Positions 11,138 through 23,700 of a stretch of DNA of 64,000 nucleotides are shown here, one piece after another (position 1 is the first letter of the stretch; each line of letters starts with the position of its first letter). A model generated the notes under the pieces. It made no database searches. It was not told where the DNA came from and saw only the letters and a list, made by a program, of their open reading frames with translations. The stretch is from Turritopsis dohrnii. Taxonomy: Eukaryota; Cnidaria; Hydrozoa; Anthoathecata; Oceaniidae. The position numbers and the translations under genes were made by a program. The stretch spans positions 620,001 to 684,000 of the forward strand of contig BQMF02000059.1 in NCBI GenBank assembly GCA_027922465.2, written 5' to 3'.

Positions 11138-14100
11138 TTACACCTTTATCTTATACATGAAGATTGCATCGTCATAGGTGCCATGCCCATCACCACAACT
11201 TCCGGACGGTCCGTTGCTGTTGATGTCGATGTCGTCATCACCATAGTGACATTTGCAAACATTGGTCAACCCAAATATCTAAATTGAAGCAAAATGATTA
11301 TGTTATGAAAACGAGTAAGTAATAAGAATAAAGTTGGTTGGAGGGGATGCATATCCTTTAAATAACCCGTTAAATTTGATTAATCACATCTTAATGGCTT
11401 CGCTCCTCCCCCTGGCGGTACGAAGAGCTCCATTTCAACTCAATACTTTAAACACTAATTCAGGGGGTGTTGATAATTGTAAACATAGGTCCTTACTTTG
11501 TTTCCACTTCGTTTTGCATGTTTCATGCATTCTAGAAAAGCGAAAGCTGATACAAACGGAGTTGGCTGTTGATTATGTAGCTGGTTACACGATTCTTTGC
11601 TTGCAAATTCTTGATATTGCAGTCTGCTTGGTGAACTTGGTTTATGATCAAAACATCCTGAACATAGATATAAAAAAAGATTATAAAAATGAAGATGATA
11701 TGGAAACTATAGTAAAACTATAACAGATTGAGGAAAATAATGTTTCTTTGGAAAGTTTCCACATCTATTTTACTATCACAAAATCCCAAAACTCTAAGCC
11801 TCAAAAACTTGAATTTTCAATCTGTTTATTCAATCCATTAAGATGGTAAAAACCCTTGGAACAATTAACAAGATGGTTTCTTTAATATCAACCTGTTACA
11901 AGATACTTTCCATCTAGAATAGAAGCTTATATAAAAAGACCGACATTTGATATAAACATCTTCATTACGCAATTTCCAAACGAGACTAGAACAGCAGCGT
12001 CATACGTGGACAGACACATTAAAACTTTTTACCCATCATAACAGCCTGTTCGCTTTCATCACATTTCATGCGAATATGTTGGATACCATTGTTATTCGGT
12101 CCTGGACAATTTTTACCGTAGCAGATACGATATAGCCTTTTTACTTTGTACTCACAATCGGACCAAATTTTAGCAGGACCATAATCAGAGTCTGGTATAG
12201 CTGATGAAAAAGAAAGGTAATAAACATTTCATCTGCTTCGTTTCTGAAACTTTGCGAACAGAACAACAATGCATAAAAATCATGACATCGAGGCCATAAT
12301 AAGATGGAAACATAATTTGAAAAAACTAACTGCCTCGTTCTATTTTTTTAAGTTATTTTGATATTTGTTTGCTTCAAAGTTTAGAATTATCTTTATCAGC
12401 CAGGGATGGAGAGCTATTGCCAAGAAGATGGAGAGCCACTTTACTGACAACTAAGATTGAAACAGTTGGAAAAATAAAACAACGTACATTTGCATTTGTA
12501 GAGCAAATTCAACTTTTTCACATCCCCATCAGATAAACCGTTTTTGTTCCCTAGTGGTTCTTTTGGATCTTTTATGGACTCCATTGTTATTAAGCCATCT
12601 CCAAACGATGTTTTCCCATAATGCATCAGACTTTCCATGTCGTACGTTAAACCCTGGGTGCTCAGTAAACCAGGCTTACCTTTCCCAAAATTTTTTCTTT
12701 GATCTGAAAAAAAAAGAAAAAGATTGGAGTAAACAAGCATGCATAATTCATAATTCATAATTAAATATGCAGAATTAATTAGCATAATTTTGATGGGGCT
12801 GCTTTTACTCAACTTAACATTTCTAAGTATTCTATAGCTTTAACTAATTTCATATCATGATTATGAAATTTTCTTTTTCTTACTCTCTAAACCTAGCAGA
12901 TGTTTTACATTTCGTGCGTGCATTTAAATGAAACCAAATCCAGTACATTGAATGTCAGCAAATGATTTACAAAAGTTTTTTTGATCAATATTAAATGGAT
13001 TTTAACGATTTTATACATATTGTAAGATCAAAAAAGGAAGTATAAAGAAACTTATAATTATCATGGACTGTGATCATTATTTTCTAACTAAAAAGAACTT
13101 ATCAACATTTTGTACACAGAAGAGTAAGAAAAAGGAAAATATATATGCATATGTATGTGGTTTCCGTGGCGCAGTTAGTTAGCGCATTCGGCTGTTAACT
13201 GAAAGGTCGGTGTTTCCAGCCCACCTAGATCATACAGTCTTTTTTTTTCGAATTTCAAAAATGTCATAAAACATTTCATTTTTCATTTTTCGACTGATTT
13301 TGCAGAAATTCTTATGTCTGTAAGAGCATCTTGTTGGGCATCTTGGTTAGGACAACCCTAACCCTAACACAAGTCACTTTGTTATTCCCACTTCCTATTT
13401 TCGTATCTAAAACAAAAGTCACCAACCTTGTCGAATGTTTTCCCAGTTGACTTTGACATATTCATCTCTATCGTCTCTACTTTGCTCGTGAAACAAACCT
13501 AATGCATGTGACACCTCGTGCTGGATAATCTCCTTACGATCGCAAGATTCTCCAATAGACACTTCTTGGCCACCATTTTGCATTCCCATTAATGACCAGC
13601 AGCTATTAGATAAAATCACGTTTTATGTGATTTTCATTATTTTATGATTTATGATTTTATGATTTTATGTGAGTGACATAACGGTAACGTGTTCGACTGG
13701 CACACCAGAGGTATCGGGTTCGAAAAATACAAATTCTACCGGCCTCGTCCCTGGTGGTACCAGCCCCTTCCCCCGTGAAGTCTTCTGATATTTCGGGGTT
13801 GATATGGCTGGGTGAGGGCTAAGTTAGAAATTAGTACCAAAAGTTGAAATGATTGGCAGCTGGAGTGTGTAGCTCTCTGCCTGGTAGTGATTTCGGCCTT
13901 GTAGGGAGCAATCGATTTAAAAAAAATGGCGACTTTGATTTCGTTATTTTTTAGACTTTGTACACCCTGCATAGAAGTGAACTTCCCAGGATAGCATAAC
14001 TGCACCCAGGATAGCATAACTGCATCTAGGATAGCATAACTGCACCCAGGATAGCATAACTGCACCCAAGATAGCATAATTGCACAGTCAACAGACAGCA

Positions 14101-15232
14101 AAAACTTCGAAATTGTCTCACCCGTCCTTTTTGACAAAATGCAAAAAGTTTTCTTCCGTTTTTCGTTCTGAAAACTTCAAACATGTCTTTTGAGAAATTT
14201 CTTCAATAGCACTTTTAATAACCGAACTTGCATCTTCTATAAATGAAGGTAAAAAACTGAAGTTTAGCCTAAAAGATTTTTAGGCTTCGCTCTGAAAATA
14301 TTTCAAATTTTTTCTCAAACCTAATTCTGACGAAATGACAAATGGTATTGCCCTTTTCCTCCAAATACGTAAATCGTCCCGAATAACCATTTTTTTATCC
14401 GTCACTGCTTGGTCACCATCTTTTGTCATTATGTCACCTTCTACAATATGCTTCGCTAGTGGATGTTTGCGAGCCAAATCTGCAGCTATACGAAAAATCA
14501 TTATGTAAAAGCAAGACAAACAGCCCTGCAAACGAAATTGGATTTATCGGAATAATTGTTTTGGAAATGGTTTTTAAGGATGGTTAATGCATTATTTGCT
14601 TGGAAATGGTTTTTAAGGATGGTCAATGCATTATTTGCAAAACAAGGGATTCATTAGAGGGAAAATTCTTTTAAGGGCAGCATGGTTACGATATTGGAAC
14701 GTTTTACTATCCAATTTAAATATGGTGTTAACATTACTCGATGAAAATGAGAAAACAACCTACCTTTATTTATGTATTCAATTTCCTCAAAAGCAGAATC
14801 TTTATTATCTAAATCTTCTTGTGGAACTATAATCAGAGAAACACAAGGCTGGTTATTTCTACTAAGTACTAATGTGAAAGTCTAGATAAACAGTATGCTT
14901 TTGTAAAGAACACAAATTCAACAGTATATGTCCATACATATAAGTTCAATAAAAAGTGACTACTTCATAAATCAAGTGCACTGCAACCTTGTCTGTGTTC
15001 ATAGTTATTATCTAAATGTCAATCAAGGAGCTCTTTCAAGATGCCTGAGCTCATTTGATGATAATGGTTACGAATCTTAACTTGGAAACGAGGTTTAAAC
15101 AGCCATACTACAATTTATAAATATAGATTTCCACAAAGTACCATGATACTGTCGAGAATATATTGTACCTTTCGGTGATGTGTCTTCACATATACACATT
15201 CTACCAATCAAGAAAATGAGGAACGATTTCAT
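11138..15232 (-). CDS. astacin-family zinc metalloprotease, paralogue copy B (nine exons, 380 aa)
   Basis: Exons in transcript order: 15169-15232, 14764-14826, 14321-14485, 14122-14236, 13427-13602, 12488-12703, 12033-12200, 11497-11531, 11138-11278; all phases agree. Exon 1 begins with a hydrophobic leader (MKSFLIFLIG). The catalytic domain starts near LRIWRKRAIPFVI, carries HEVSHALGLFHEQSR and the Met-turn SLMHYGKT, and so keeps the ligands for zinc. Exons 1, 4 and 5 have exactly the lengths of copy A (64, 115 and 176 nt), showing tandem duplication. The tail has a Cys segment (YRICYGKNCPGP), a tiny 35-nt exon and a closing CKCHYGDDDIDI module. Introns hold a decayed tRNA, a SINE and a 20-bp minisatellite. 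It is predicted to be secreted; substrate unknown. Confidence 0.9.
13160..13231 (+). pseudogene. tRNA-Asn(GTT) pseudogene or tRNA-derived fragment
   Basis: The sequence GTGGCGCAGTTAGTTAGCGC, then the anticodon arm CGGCTGTTAACTG, resembles eukaryotic tRNA-Asn. The T loop reads TTCCAGC rather than TTCGANN, and the 3' acceptor side does not pair with the 5' GTTTCCG. It lies inside an intron of astacin copy B. A functional gene is unlikely. Confidence 0.7.
13671..13930 (+). mobile_element. tRNA-derived SINE in astacin intron
   Basis: The first 65 bases read like a tRNA head, with an A-box-like segment TGACATAACGG, the stretch GACTGGCACACCAGAGG and the B-box GGGTTCGA. An unrelated body of about 190 bp follows and ends in TTTAAAAAAAA. 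It is preceded by ATTTTATG repeats. Confidence 0.6.
13985..14085. repeat. 20-bp minisatellite, five copies
   Basis: The unit ATAGCATAACTGCACCCAGG is repeated five times with few substitutions. It lies in the intron between exons 4 and 5 of astacin copy B. Confidence 0.95.
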
Positions 15233-15548
15233 CAAAGTTTTACAACAATACATTTTACTTTTCCAATATTGATAAAGCTTGCAAAGTGTTTTCTACGTCA
15301 TATAAAACATGGTGTTCCTAAATAAACACGCCAGATAAACACTGAAACTTGATTCCTTCTTCCTGAAAACAAATACAATATTTGAAGAAGTATTATTAAT
15401 TCGCTGTCTTCGGCATAATATATTGAGGAAGATTAACCAGCTCCAGCGGCGAGAAATCTGTAAACATTTCATGCTGAAGTGAGCGACGAATTTTAAACGA
15501 GCAAACCCAGTTTTCGAAAGATGTTAGCATGAACTGATGTACAGTATA

Positions 15549-15609
15549 GGGGCGGATCTAGGATTTTTTAAGGGTGCAATCGATAAAATTTACGCCAATC
15601 TAAGACTAA
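15549..15609. mobile_element. hAT-MITE-like end fragment
   Basis: The stretch AGGGGCGGATCTAGGATTTT resembles terminal sequences of hAT-type MITEs from many animals. No matching second end was found, and a MITE follows directly. Confidence 0.3.
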
Positions 15610-15966
15610 GGGGCTGTTTATATGAGAGGCGGGACGGGACGTTTGCCGTGACGGGACGAAAAACGGGATCCCGCCTCCACTGAAGTTTTCATAAAAAATC
15701 TATCTCGTGTTTATATGATAAAAACTATCCCGAGACAAAAAACGTCCCGTCTCAGTTAGGCGAGATCTCGCTTTCTCAAACCGGGATCCCGCTTGAAGCG
15801 GGACGTTTTTCATCATATAAACGCACTGTCCCGGGACGTTTTATAATGTTTTAAATGCAATTGCTGTCTCGTCCCGGCAAAGCTCCTGCTTAATATTTTC
15901 TCATGTAAAGGCGGGATAAAGTCATCCCGTTTTTCGTCCCGTCCCGTCTCTCGTATAAATAGTCCC
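15610..15966. mobile_element. 357-bp PIF/Harbinger-type MITE with TAA target duplication
   Basis: Left end GGGGCTGTTTATATGAGAGG and right end complement GGGACTATTTATACGAGAGA are inverted repeats, flanked on both sides by TAA. The inside is rich in CGGGA/TCCCG blocks that can pair across the whole element. A three-base TAA duplication and G-starting ends fit PIF/Harbinger (family knowledge). It contains no ORF. Confidence 0.75.
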
Positions 15967-17787
15967 TAAGATTGGTATAATGTCTATTGGACAGAATCTG
16001 TTGGACGGAGCAAATGCAACAAATTTACTATGAATTAATTTTGATGGTATTTCAGATCTTGATAAGAATAAAATAAAATCATTTTTAAATGTATAAAGCT
16101 TCCAACTAGCTTTACAAACTTAACTCAATTTTATGATGAAATTTATGGACGGTTAGTATTTTTCATCCAAAAGACTGTCATTAAAATTCCTAAAGGAACA
16201 TGATTGCAAAGAACTATAAAAACTTTAGAAGTAGTGTTGCATTTAATCATTTCTTTAAATTTGAACTGTATCGGTTATAATCTTTGTCATAAATTGAGTG
16301 AATTTCATTTGTTAGTGTTTGCAACACAATTCAAAATATCACCTTAGATAGTATACATAATTGTATATAGATAAAAGTATATGAAACTAACTAAATTGGT
16401 TATCCGCAAAACTGAATTCACAAAATTACAAAATTAAATCAATGTTTCCTCTCCTTTTAAATAGTACACTAAGGGAATTGATGGGTTCCTTAAGGTTTTT
16501 AATATATTTACCCTGCTTTCAAATAATACATACGCTCAATAGTATTATAGAGCTTTAAATTCCCACGAAAGTTAATATTGACATTACCAATTTTACCATC
16601 CGCGATATTAAATTCTCGTGAAAATCGTGAAAATTTCTCCCATTAACGTATATTTAACATCCTCTTAACCACTGAAAGTTACCGGTAGACATTCTGGTTT
16701 TCTCAGAATACAATGGTAAGGATCACAAAAGGCGCTATGTAACCTGAATTATTCCTTAAAGCAAAGAATATGTCCGCTTTTGAAATTTCAATCATAATGC
16801 GTTTGAAAAACCCAAAAACGTTCCCAAACGATTCAGTCCTTTCATATCGCTACCGTGTTGATGCCATCCGGCTTCTTGTTTAATATAGTGTAGTTTAACT
16901 GTAATTACTTACTCACAGTCAAATAAATAGATCACCATATACTCTCAAGATACACAAAATACAATTTGACACCCATCAATTTTATTAAAGCATGCTGATA
17001 ATTCCTTCCAGGCATTATTCTTCACATTTCTGTTCTTGTAAAAGGGATCACCAGTATCCCAAAGACATTTATATTCTCTCACAGTATTTAAGAAAATTTC
17101 CTTGTCAAACTTTTTCATTCACGAGATTGTGTTTTTCTGATGGAACGTTAACAATATGGTGAGAGTTGACACACGGTGGATCATTAAGAAGCTGGAGAAC
17201 TAAGTCAATGTAGTTTGTTGTTGAGCAAGATGCAGGTGACACAACGTGATCTTCGAACGCCAACTTGAAATCTTCTCGGAGAAATTCTGCAGACTGATTG
17301 GTTTAAAACTCGACGATCGCTTGACGAAAAGTTGAAATCATTTCTACTTTTCGTCAAGCTAATTTTATCGTCGCGACGATCTGTTATTTTCTTCTGCGCA
17401 TGTGTCGTCACGAACGTTTATGACGATTGTCGTAAAAATCGTCTAGTGGAGATTCACCTTTAAGCCCTATGTAAGTTGTCTGAGGTTCTATCTATATTAC
17501 GCTTTAACATGCCGCTTATATATATTGTCATTTTAGAATAAACAAAATAGTACGTAGCCATTACATGACCATGATAAGCTTTGAGGATTTCAGAAATAAA
17601 TTTTCCTACTCTCTATATATATAGAGTAAGATGCGTTTTGTAGAAGAATCGAGTGCGGAATAATAATCCAAGAGTGGCGTTTTTACTTTGAATACAGAGC
17701 AGAGTTATTAAAATGTTCAAAAAATACTTAAATGCAGTGTTCAATGTATGCAATTGGTACAGTTGGCACACTGTCAACCGATCATTT
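15967..17787. other. intergenic, no gene seen; one inverted-repeat patch
   Basis: No exon is supportable. Between about 17300 and 17440, TTGACGAAAAGTTGAAA and TTTCTACTTTTCGTCAA form an inverted pair close to CGACGATC motifs, probably a MITE fragment. The rest holds the 3' flank of the TGF-beta gene. Confidence 0.45.
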
Positions 17788-20700
17788 TTACACACACACG
17801 CACTCTATTACAATCGCCTCTGACAAAGTCATTTTTTTGACATAACCATCCATCTTCATTAAGATGTTTAAATCTCGCGTTTTTTTCGGTGCGCACGAAG
17901 GCCAGATTATATTGTGCCTGTTAATATTCAATCTATGCCGCATTATTAATCTTTGCAATGTGGAGTGGTATGTTTCATGGGCACCAGAGGACTTTCCCAT
18001 TGGCAGAATACACGAACCACCACAACGATAGATATTAACTGGTGTGTGAGGCCACGGTTTTATAACGTCTTTCAATTCATCATGATGACCGAATTTGATT
18101 TTTAGGTTTTGCAATCGACAGCCCTTATCTTCCTCGGAATTCCGTCGGACTCTCTTGCTGGCTTTTGCGTTTTCCTTTGCAAAAATTTTATCGAAGACCG
18201 CATTTCCCTCTATCCCGTCGGAATACACTATCAGAAGTGTTTTTGTCGACATATCAGGCGAATGCGCTAATTTAAAATTTGGTATACGGCCGTTGTTTGA
18301 TTTAATGGAGATACGTAGTTTTACATCATGTTGTTGTTTTTGCAAGAACCTTTTGCCAATAGAAGTAATATCAAATGCTTGCCAACCGTATCCAACTGCA
18401 CTGATCATGACTGACGTGTTAACTGAGAAGCATTCTCCTTCAAGCACGACATCTGTTCTGTAGAATATCTTCTCGTATTTTCCTTTTGGTTGGGTTTTGT
18501 ATACGCGAAGCTCAACTCTTCGGATACTATTGAGTTTGGAACTTCCACTCAGGTCAAAACGATAGACAAACGTTTTGGAACCGTTACTTGCATATGTAGA
18601 ATCTAAAGAAAGTTATACAGTTATGTAACCTTTTTGCGGTAGCAGTGGAAGCAAATACCGTAGTAACACCATTAGTCTCCTACTACTTCGATGGCAGTTA
18701 ATCTACGATTCACACTATGTGAGACTCCATTAATAATGCTATATAAATCATAATGATGGAACACAACCTTCCAATTTTCGAAGGTTTTATATATCAAACA
18801 TTTAAAAATACGTTTTCTTTGATACATTATCATGAAGGAATGGATTTCAATCAACCAGGCATACATAAAAATGGGACTTTTAGTTACTTTTGCTAATTGA
18901 AAGTACTTTGATATTTGATATCATAATTAAGCATTTTCTTCATTTTTTCGAGGGGTATCTTTTTCTAGGTTCTATCCCCCCGGATTATTACTTCCCCGGA
19001 CAGTAGCCCAAAGCCTAACTCTTGCCCTGTCTTAAAGTTAATTTCCCGGTGTTTATTGATAAGATGCAAAGACTGTACATTTATTAACGAATGGATTTCT
19101 GAAAGACTATGAATTAAAACAATACTTTGAAGAGTAAAATTTGTAAAGCTGCCATTTTTGAAGATTGCCTTGCGATAACCAATCTGGAGCACATGGATGC
19201 TCTTGACGAAGATTTTTTGGTGATAGCATAATTGGAATTGATTAATCATTAAGATTTACTTTGAAGTGTGATAGGTAATAAGCTACTTAGAGATGATAAA
19301 ACTCTAATAGATAGTTGTATGGATAAATACCTTTTCCGATCCAGATAAATTTGGATATGTATTAGTAGTGAGTACCATGGCGATTGAGTAAATTGGCACG
19401 TGGACACACTGGATTGAGTAAATTGGCACGTGGACATAGAAGGTTTATCACTATTCTGTCAACTAATTTTGTAAAGATAAAATATTGAACTACTCCATCA
19501 AAGAAATATCAATACATCAATAATAACATGCAATGAAGAATCCAAAGAAGAATTCATTGGACTACACCATAAAGACTGTACAGAGATCACAGTTCAGGAA
19601 AAACCATGAGCGTATTCAGGATCAGTCAAACAAAGTGACTAGCCCAATATTACGATAACTGATAACTAAAATTTAAGAATAAGATTAAGATGTTTCGAGA
19701 AAAAGATCTTTATATTGCAAGGAAAGTTTTAAAAGATGGTGTGCAGTGACTTAGTGTTGACAGCTTCATTGCAGAACAAAATGAAAAACACTGGAGCTGT
19801 GTTTGCGCGTAAATATGGCGTTGCCATGGCAAAAACTAACCCAGAACTCAGATGTGAATTTAATCAGTTGCATCTTGTTTAGTAAGCTTGTTAACCGAGA
19901 CAAACAATGCCTCTGTCACGAGACTTCATACTGAGACATTACGAAGACAGAGTGATTCGCGTTATTAAAAAAGTAATTTGAAAATAATGAGCTGTTACGA
20001 GATCCCTCAATTAGAAGAAACTCAATAAGGACAACAAATACTTAGCTCACAGAGATTCCTTCGAAGTGATTCCCTCGTATAAAATTGCTTACTGAGGTTT
20101 CTCATGTTCATTATCTTTATAATCGAACCACTTTTTCTAGTATAGTTGTTTATGTAAACCATATAAGCTCAGATTTAAATCATTTGGTAACCGTTGAAGA
20201 TTACAACATTCTTTAGGACTGTGAATAATGCGCATCTCACGATTCTTATATAATTTTTACGATTCACGGAGTTTTTTTCCGAAAAGTCAGAATACGTTTA
20301 CCATATAGCTACACGCTGTTTTTTTATAAGCAACCAAGGTCTGATGTTAGTAGTAATGTTGCTTTAAAAATGACCATTTTTGGTAATAGTGTTGCTTAAT
20401 TTGTTGCTAAGCAATAATCGAAAATATGTATATGTCTCGTCTTGAAAACCTTTGTGTACCTTTGGGTCTGTTACAAAAGTATTAGCATTTTGTCCATCCG
20501 ACGCGATAACCCTTCAATGTTTTTTGATTATCATCCTTGTAGAAATCATGTTTTGGAATTTTGTAAATTCTATTCTAGTATAATTAATTTTTAAAATATG
20601 GCAAATACTTCACCACTATTCTAGTATACTTTCAAAAAAAGGTTTGCTTGATATTGTATCATAAACGTGCTGTTTGTAATAACGTGGCGTTTTTAATAAC

Positions 20701-23700
20701 GACCCCCGGGCGTATTACTAGAATGCTGCTGTACTGGAAAAAATCTCGACTGCAACTGTGTTCTCGATGCTTTTTTAACTCGCTAAGTTATTTAAGTTAT
20801 TCAAAAACTTAAGAAGAGAAATTGCGAATGAAATTAAAAATCCTTTTTATAATTGCCATATTAAATAGTTGTTAAACCCCCGTCATCATCTTTTTTTTTA
20901 ACAACAATGCATTGCGATGCACGTGTTGCATCTTATGAATAATTAATGAGGTAAAAGGGTCGCTCTCTACCGTGTCTTTATAATTTAATAGACAATGCCG
21001 ACTTTAGATCCATCTTTACAATATGAAGGAAAACACTTTTTGCAACTCTTTATTTTGAATAAAAACATCTTGTTTGTTATGAATGTTAAGCGACCACGTG
21101 TATGTGAACTACGAATAGGGTCTGTTACAAAAGTATTAGCATTTTGTCCATCCGACACGATAACTGTTTTTTTCAATATCTTTTGACTATCATCCCTGCA
21201 GAAATCATATTTTGGAATTTTGTAAAGTCTGTTCTAGTATACTTTCGAAAAACGTTTGCTTGATATTGTATCTTAAACGTGCTGTTTTTTATATACTTTA
21301 GGGGCAGAAACTTTCGCAGGCATTAACTTTCGCGTCTCAAAAAAAACGCGAAATATTTGACAAAAACTTTCGCGTTTGGCGATTTTTGGAACAAATTTCG
21401 CGGAAAAAACTTTCGCGAATTCAAAATAAGGTTCGTATTCGCGTGAAAAAACTTTCGCGAATGGGCAAAATCCAAGAAAAAAAATTTATTCGTTAAATCA
21501 CATCTAAGGTCTTTACTGTAATCAAAAATGTATAAAATATCCAAGTTTAGGCTCGCAGCTCCAAAAAAGAAAAAAACACCAACATTGTAGTTGATTAAAG
21601 TAGAAATAAATCATTACTTTTGAAAATAGACATTTCCCGAGTTTATTTTTTATCAAGCTCCGCCTCGTTTTCGCAATGGTTAATATGGTAACGAAATGTC
21701 ACGGGACTCATTTCAGTAATGTGCAATAAGTGTAATAATTGTGATAGTGTTAATGATTGAGCACAAGAGATTCGGTTGTCATAGTAACGCAATTGAAAAC
21801 GAGGCGGAGTGTGATAAAAAATAAACTCGGGAAAGGTCTATTGCCCCGTTTTTATGATTTTATGAAGGTGAAAAAACTTTCGCGTTTTGAAAAATATCCA
21901 TGATTTTGCGTGAAAAAACTTTCGCGAAAATGACCGAAAAACGCAAAAGTTAATGCCCGCGAAAGTTTCTGGTCCTAAAGTAGCCCTAAGTATCGATTTG
22001 TCCGTTCGACATAAAACATGTATTTTTGTAACAGACCCAATATGACGTACTCATTTCCTTTACAAACTTGAATTTTTTTGGGAACCTCTGATACTGAATG
22101 AAGCAACTTAATGAAGGCTGTGTTCAAAAGAGTTTTATTTAAACAAAGAGTTCACTAATACACTTTACTTTCTCATTCACCACGTGACGTCATTGCGAAA
22201 TGCGAATGACGGCGACCGTAGCATTTCAAGAAAGAAATTAGTTCTTTTTGCGCATTTTCCATGCATTTTGGGAAGTTTTAATGTTATTTTATGATTTCTT
22301 ATGTGACTTGGCAAAAACATTTTTGACCTCCGTTTCATTCACGTTGATCCTTTCTTAAATGTTAACATATTGGAAAAAAATTTCATCTGCGGAAGGTTTC
22401 GTCTTTTTTTTCAATGTATTTTGCGCCGATACAGTGGCATTAGCGGGAATACAATCACGGGCGCCCTCATAGCGAAGGCTACTTCTAGTATAGTCGTAAG
22501 TATCGATTTGTCCGTCCGACATAATACAAGTATTTTTGAAACAGACCCCTTTTAGTCGTTTACAAGAATTAACAACCTAGTGTATCAAATTTAGAAAATG
22601 TGCTGCAGCAATGCTAGTGCTGCATCATTTCAAAATTGCATGTTGCTAATTTATCTAAGATGCTGGTAGTACTGTTGCTTAAGTTTTTGAGAAAATGTGC
22701 TAGTGTTGCTTATAAACGTGTTGCTTATTAAGCTTCGGGGAAACGGAAACAAATTTTCTAGCACTTGAAACAAATAGAATTAACCGCAGTTAAGCCTAAG
22801 TTTGACAGTCTGGGAGAATACTGCTGTTTTGCGCTATCTGGATCTTCTTTAAATTGATGTATCACATTTTTTTGGGTTTGTTTATAAGAACCAGTAAAAT
22901 CTTTTGGCTGTTCTTTAGATTGTAACGCAGCGTATCAAAACTATCAAAAATGATGCTAACTGCAACTTGTCCGAAGCTTGAAATGGAACTGCAAGAAACT
23001 ACAAGAAAAATCTTTAGATTGAATAAATATGAAAAATAGTTTTTTTTATTTCTGATTAGAGGAATTTGTTAAGTAGTTTTTGGTCCATCATTCTTCTGAT
23101 TTGGTTAAGTAGAAAAAAAGTTATGGACAAATCCTGCGTGATTCTTTGATTAAATTCAATAACATTAATGAAAAGGTTATGGGGACTAAAAGAAAAGACA
23201 CAATTTGTCTAATCACCCCTTTAGCAAACTGGATGCATACCCAAACTCTTTGTTGTACGAAAGTTGCAGCTTTCTCAATATTTTATACAACACAGTGTTT
23301 ATAAAAAGTTTCAATGAATAAAGTTTTAAGAAAATGTTGAAAAAAGTTTATTATACTTATAAGAAAAATAAGTTTTAACACATTTAATTGTGTATGTATT
23401 TCATTCCCTTCTGGTTTCCAATAAAAACATAAATCTTGTTTTTAGACATTGTGCTCGGCTTTTTTGTCCATTTTTTAAAGATTTTTACAAGGACCGCTTC
23501 CAGTTTTTTGTCCATAACTTTTTTTCTACTCAACCAAATTAAAAAAGTGATACACCAAAATATAGGTAAAGGATTCGTCTATTCAGAAATAAGAAACTAT
23601 TTCATAATTATTCAATCGAAAGATATTTTTTGTGAAACACTGTTACTTTTTTAGTAACAGTGTTTCATAAAAAATATCTTTCGACTCACCCGGTAGTATT

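Larger units (their letters stand above)
21118..22038. mobile_element. inner copy of the same foldback family
   Basis: Ends match those of the enclosing element (GGGTCTGTTACAAAAGTATT left, complement of TTTTTGTAACAGACCC right). The first 170 bp repeat 20464-20700 closely, including GCTTGATATTGTATC and AACGTGCTGTTT. Confidence 0.7.
20464..22549. mobile_element. outer foldback element of a four-level nest
   Basis: Left end GGGTCTGTTACAAAAGTATT then TTGTCCATCCGACGCGATA faces a right end whose complement is GGGTCTGTTTCAAAAATAC then TCGGACGGACAAATCGATA. A second copy of the same left end lies at 21118, and of the same right end at 22038. This suggests one member inserted into another. It lies within the TGF-beta intron. 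Confidence 0.7.

Noticed and set aside
11334..11723. 129-aa plus-strand open frame
   Set aside because: No domain or leader; it overlaps the 35-nt astacin micro-exon and intron on the other strand.
13160..13231. Functional tRNA-Asn gene
   Set aside because: T loop and acceptor stem are broken.
13985..14085. Regular 20-bp repeats as a CRISPR-like array
   Set aside because: No spacers; a plain minisatellite in a eukaryotic intron.
18095..18463. 122-aa plus-strand open frame
   Set aside because: Antisense shadow of the TGF-beta exon, which carries furin site and cystine-knot residues.
19108..19249. Open frames on both strands near 19100-19249 in the TGF-beta intron
   Set aside because: No splice or domain support; the TGF-beta exons join in phase without them.
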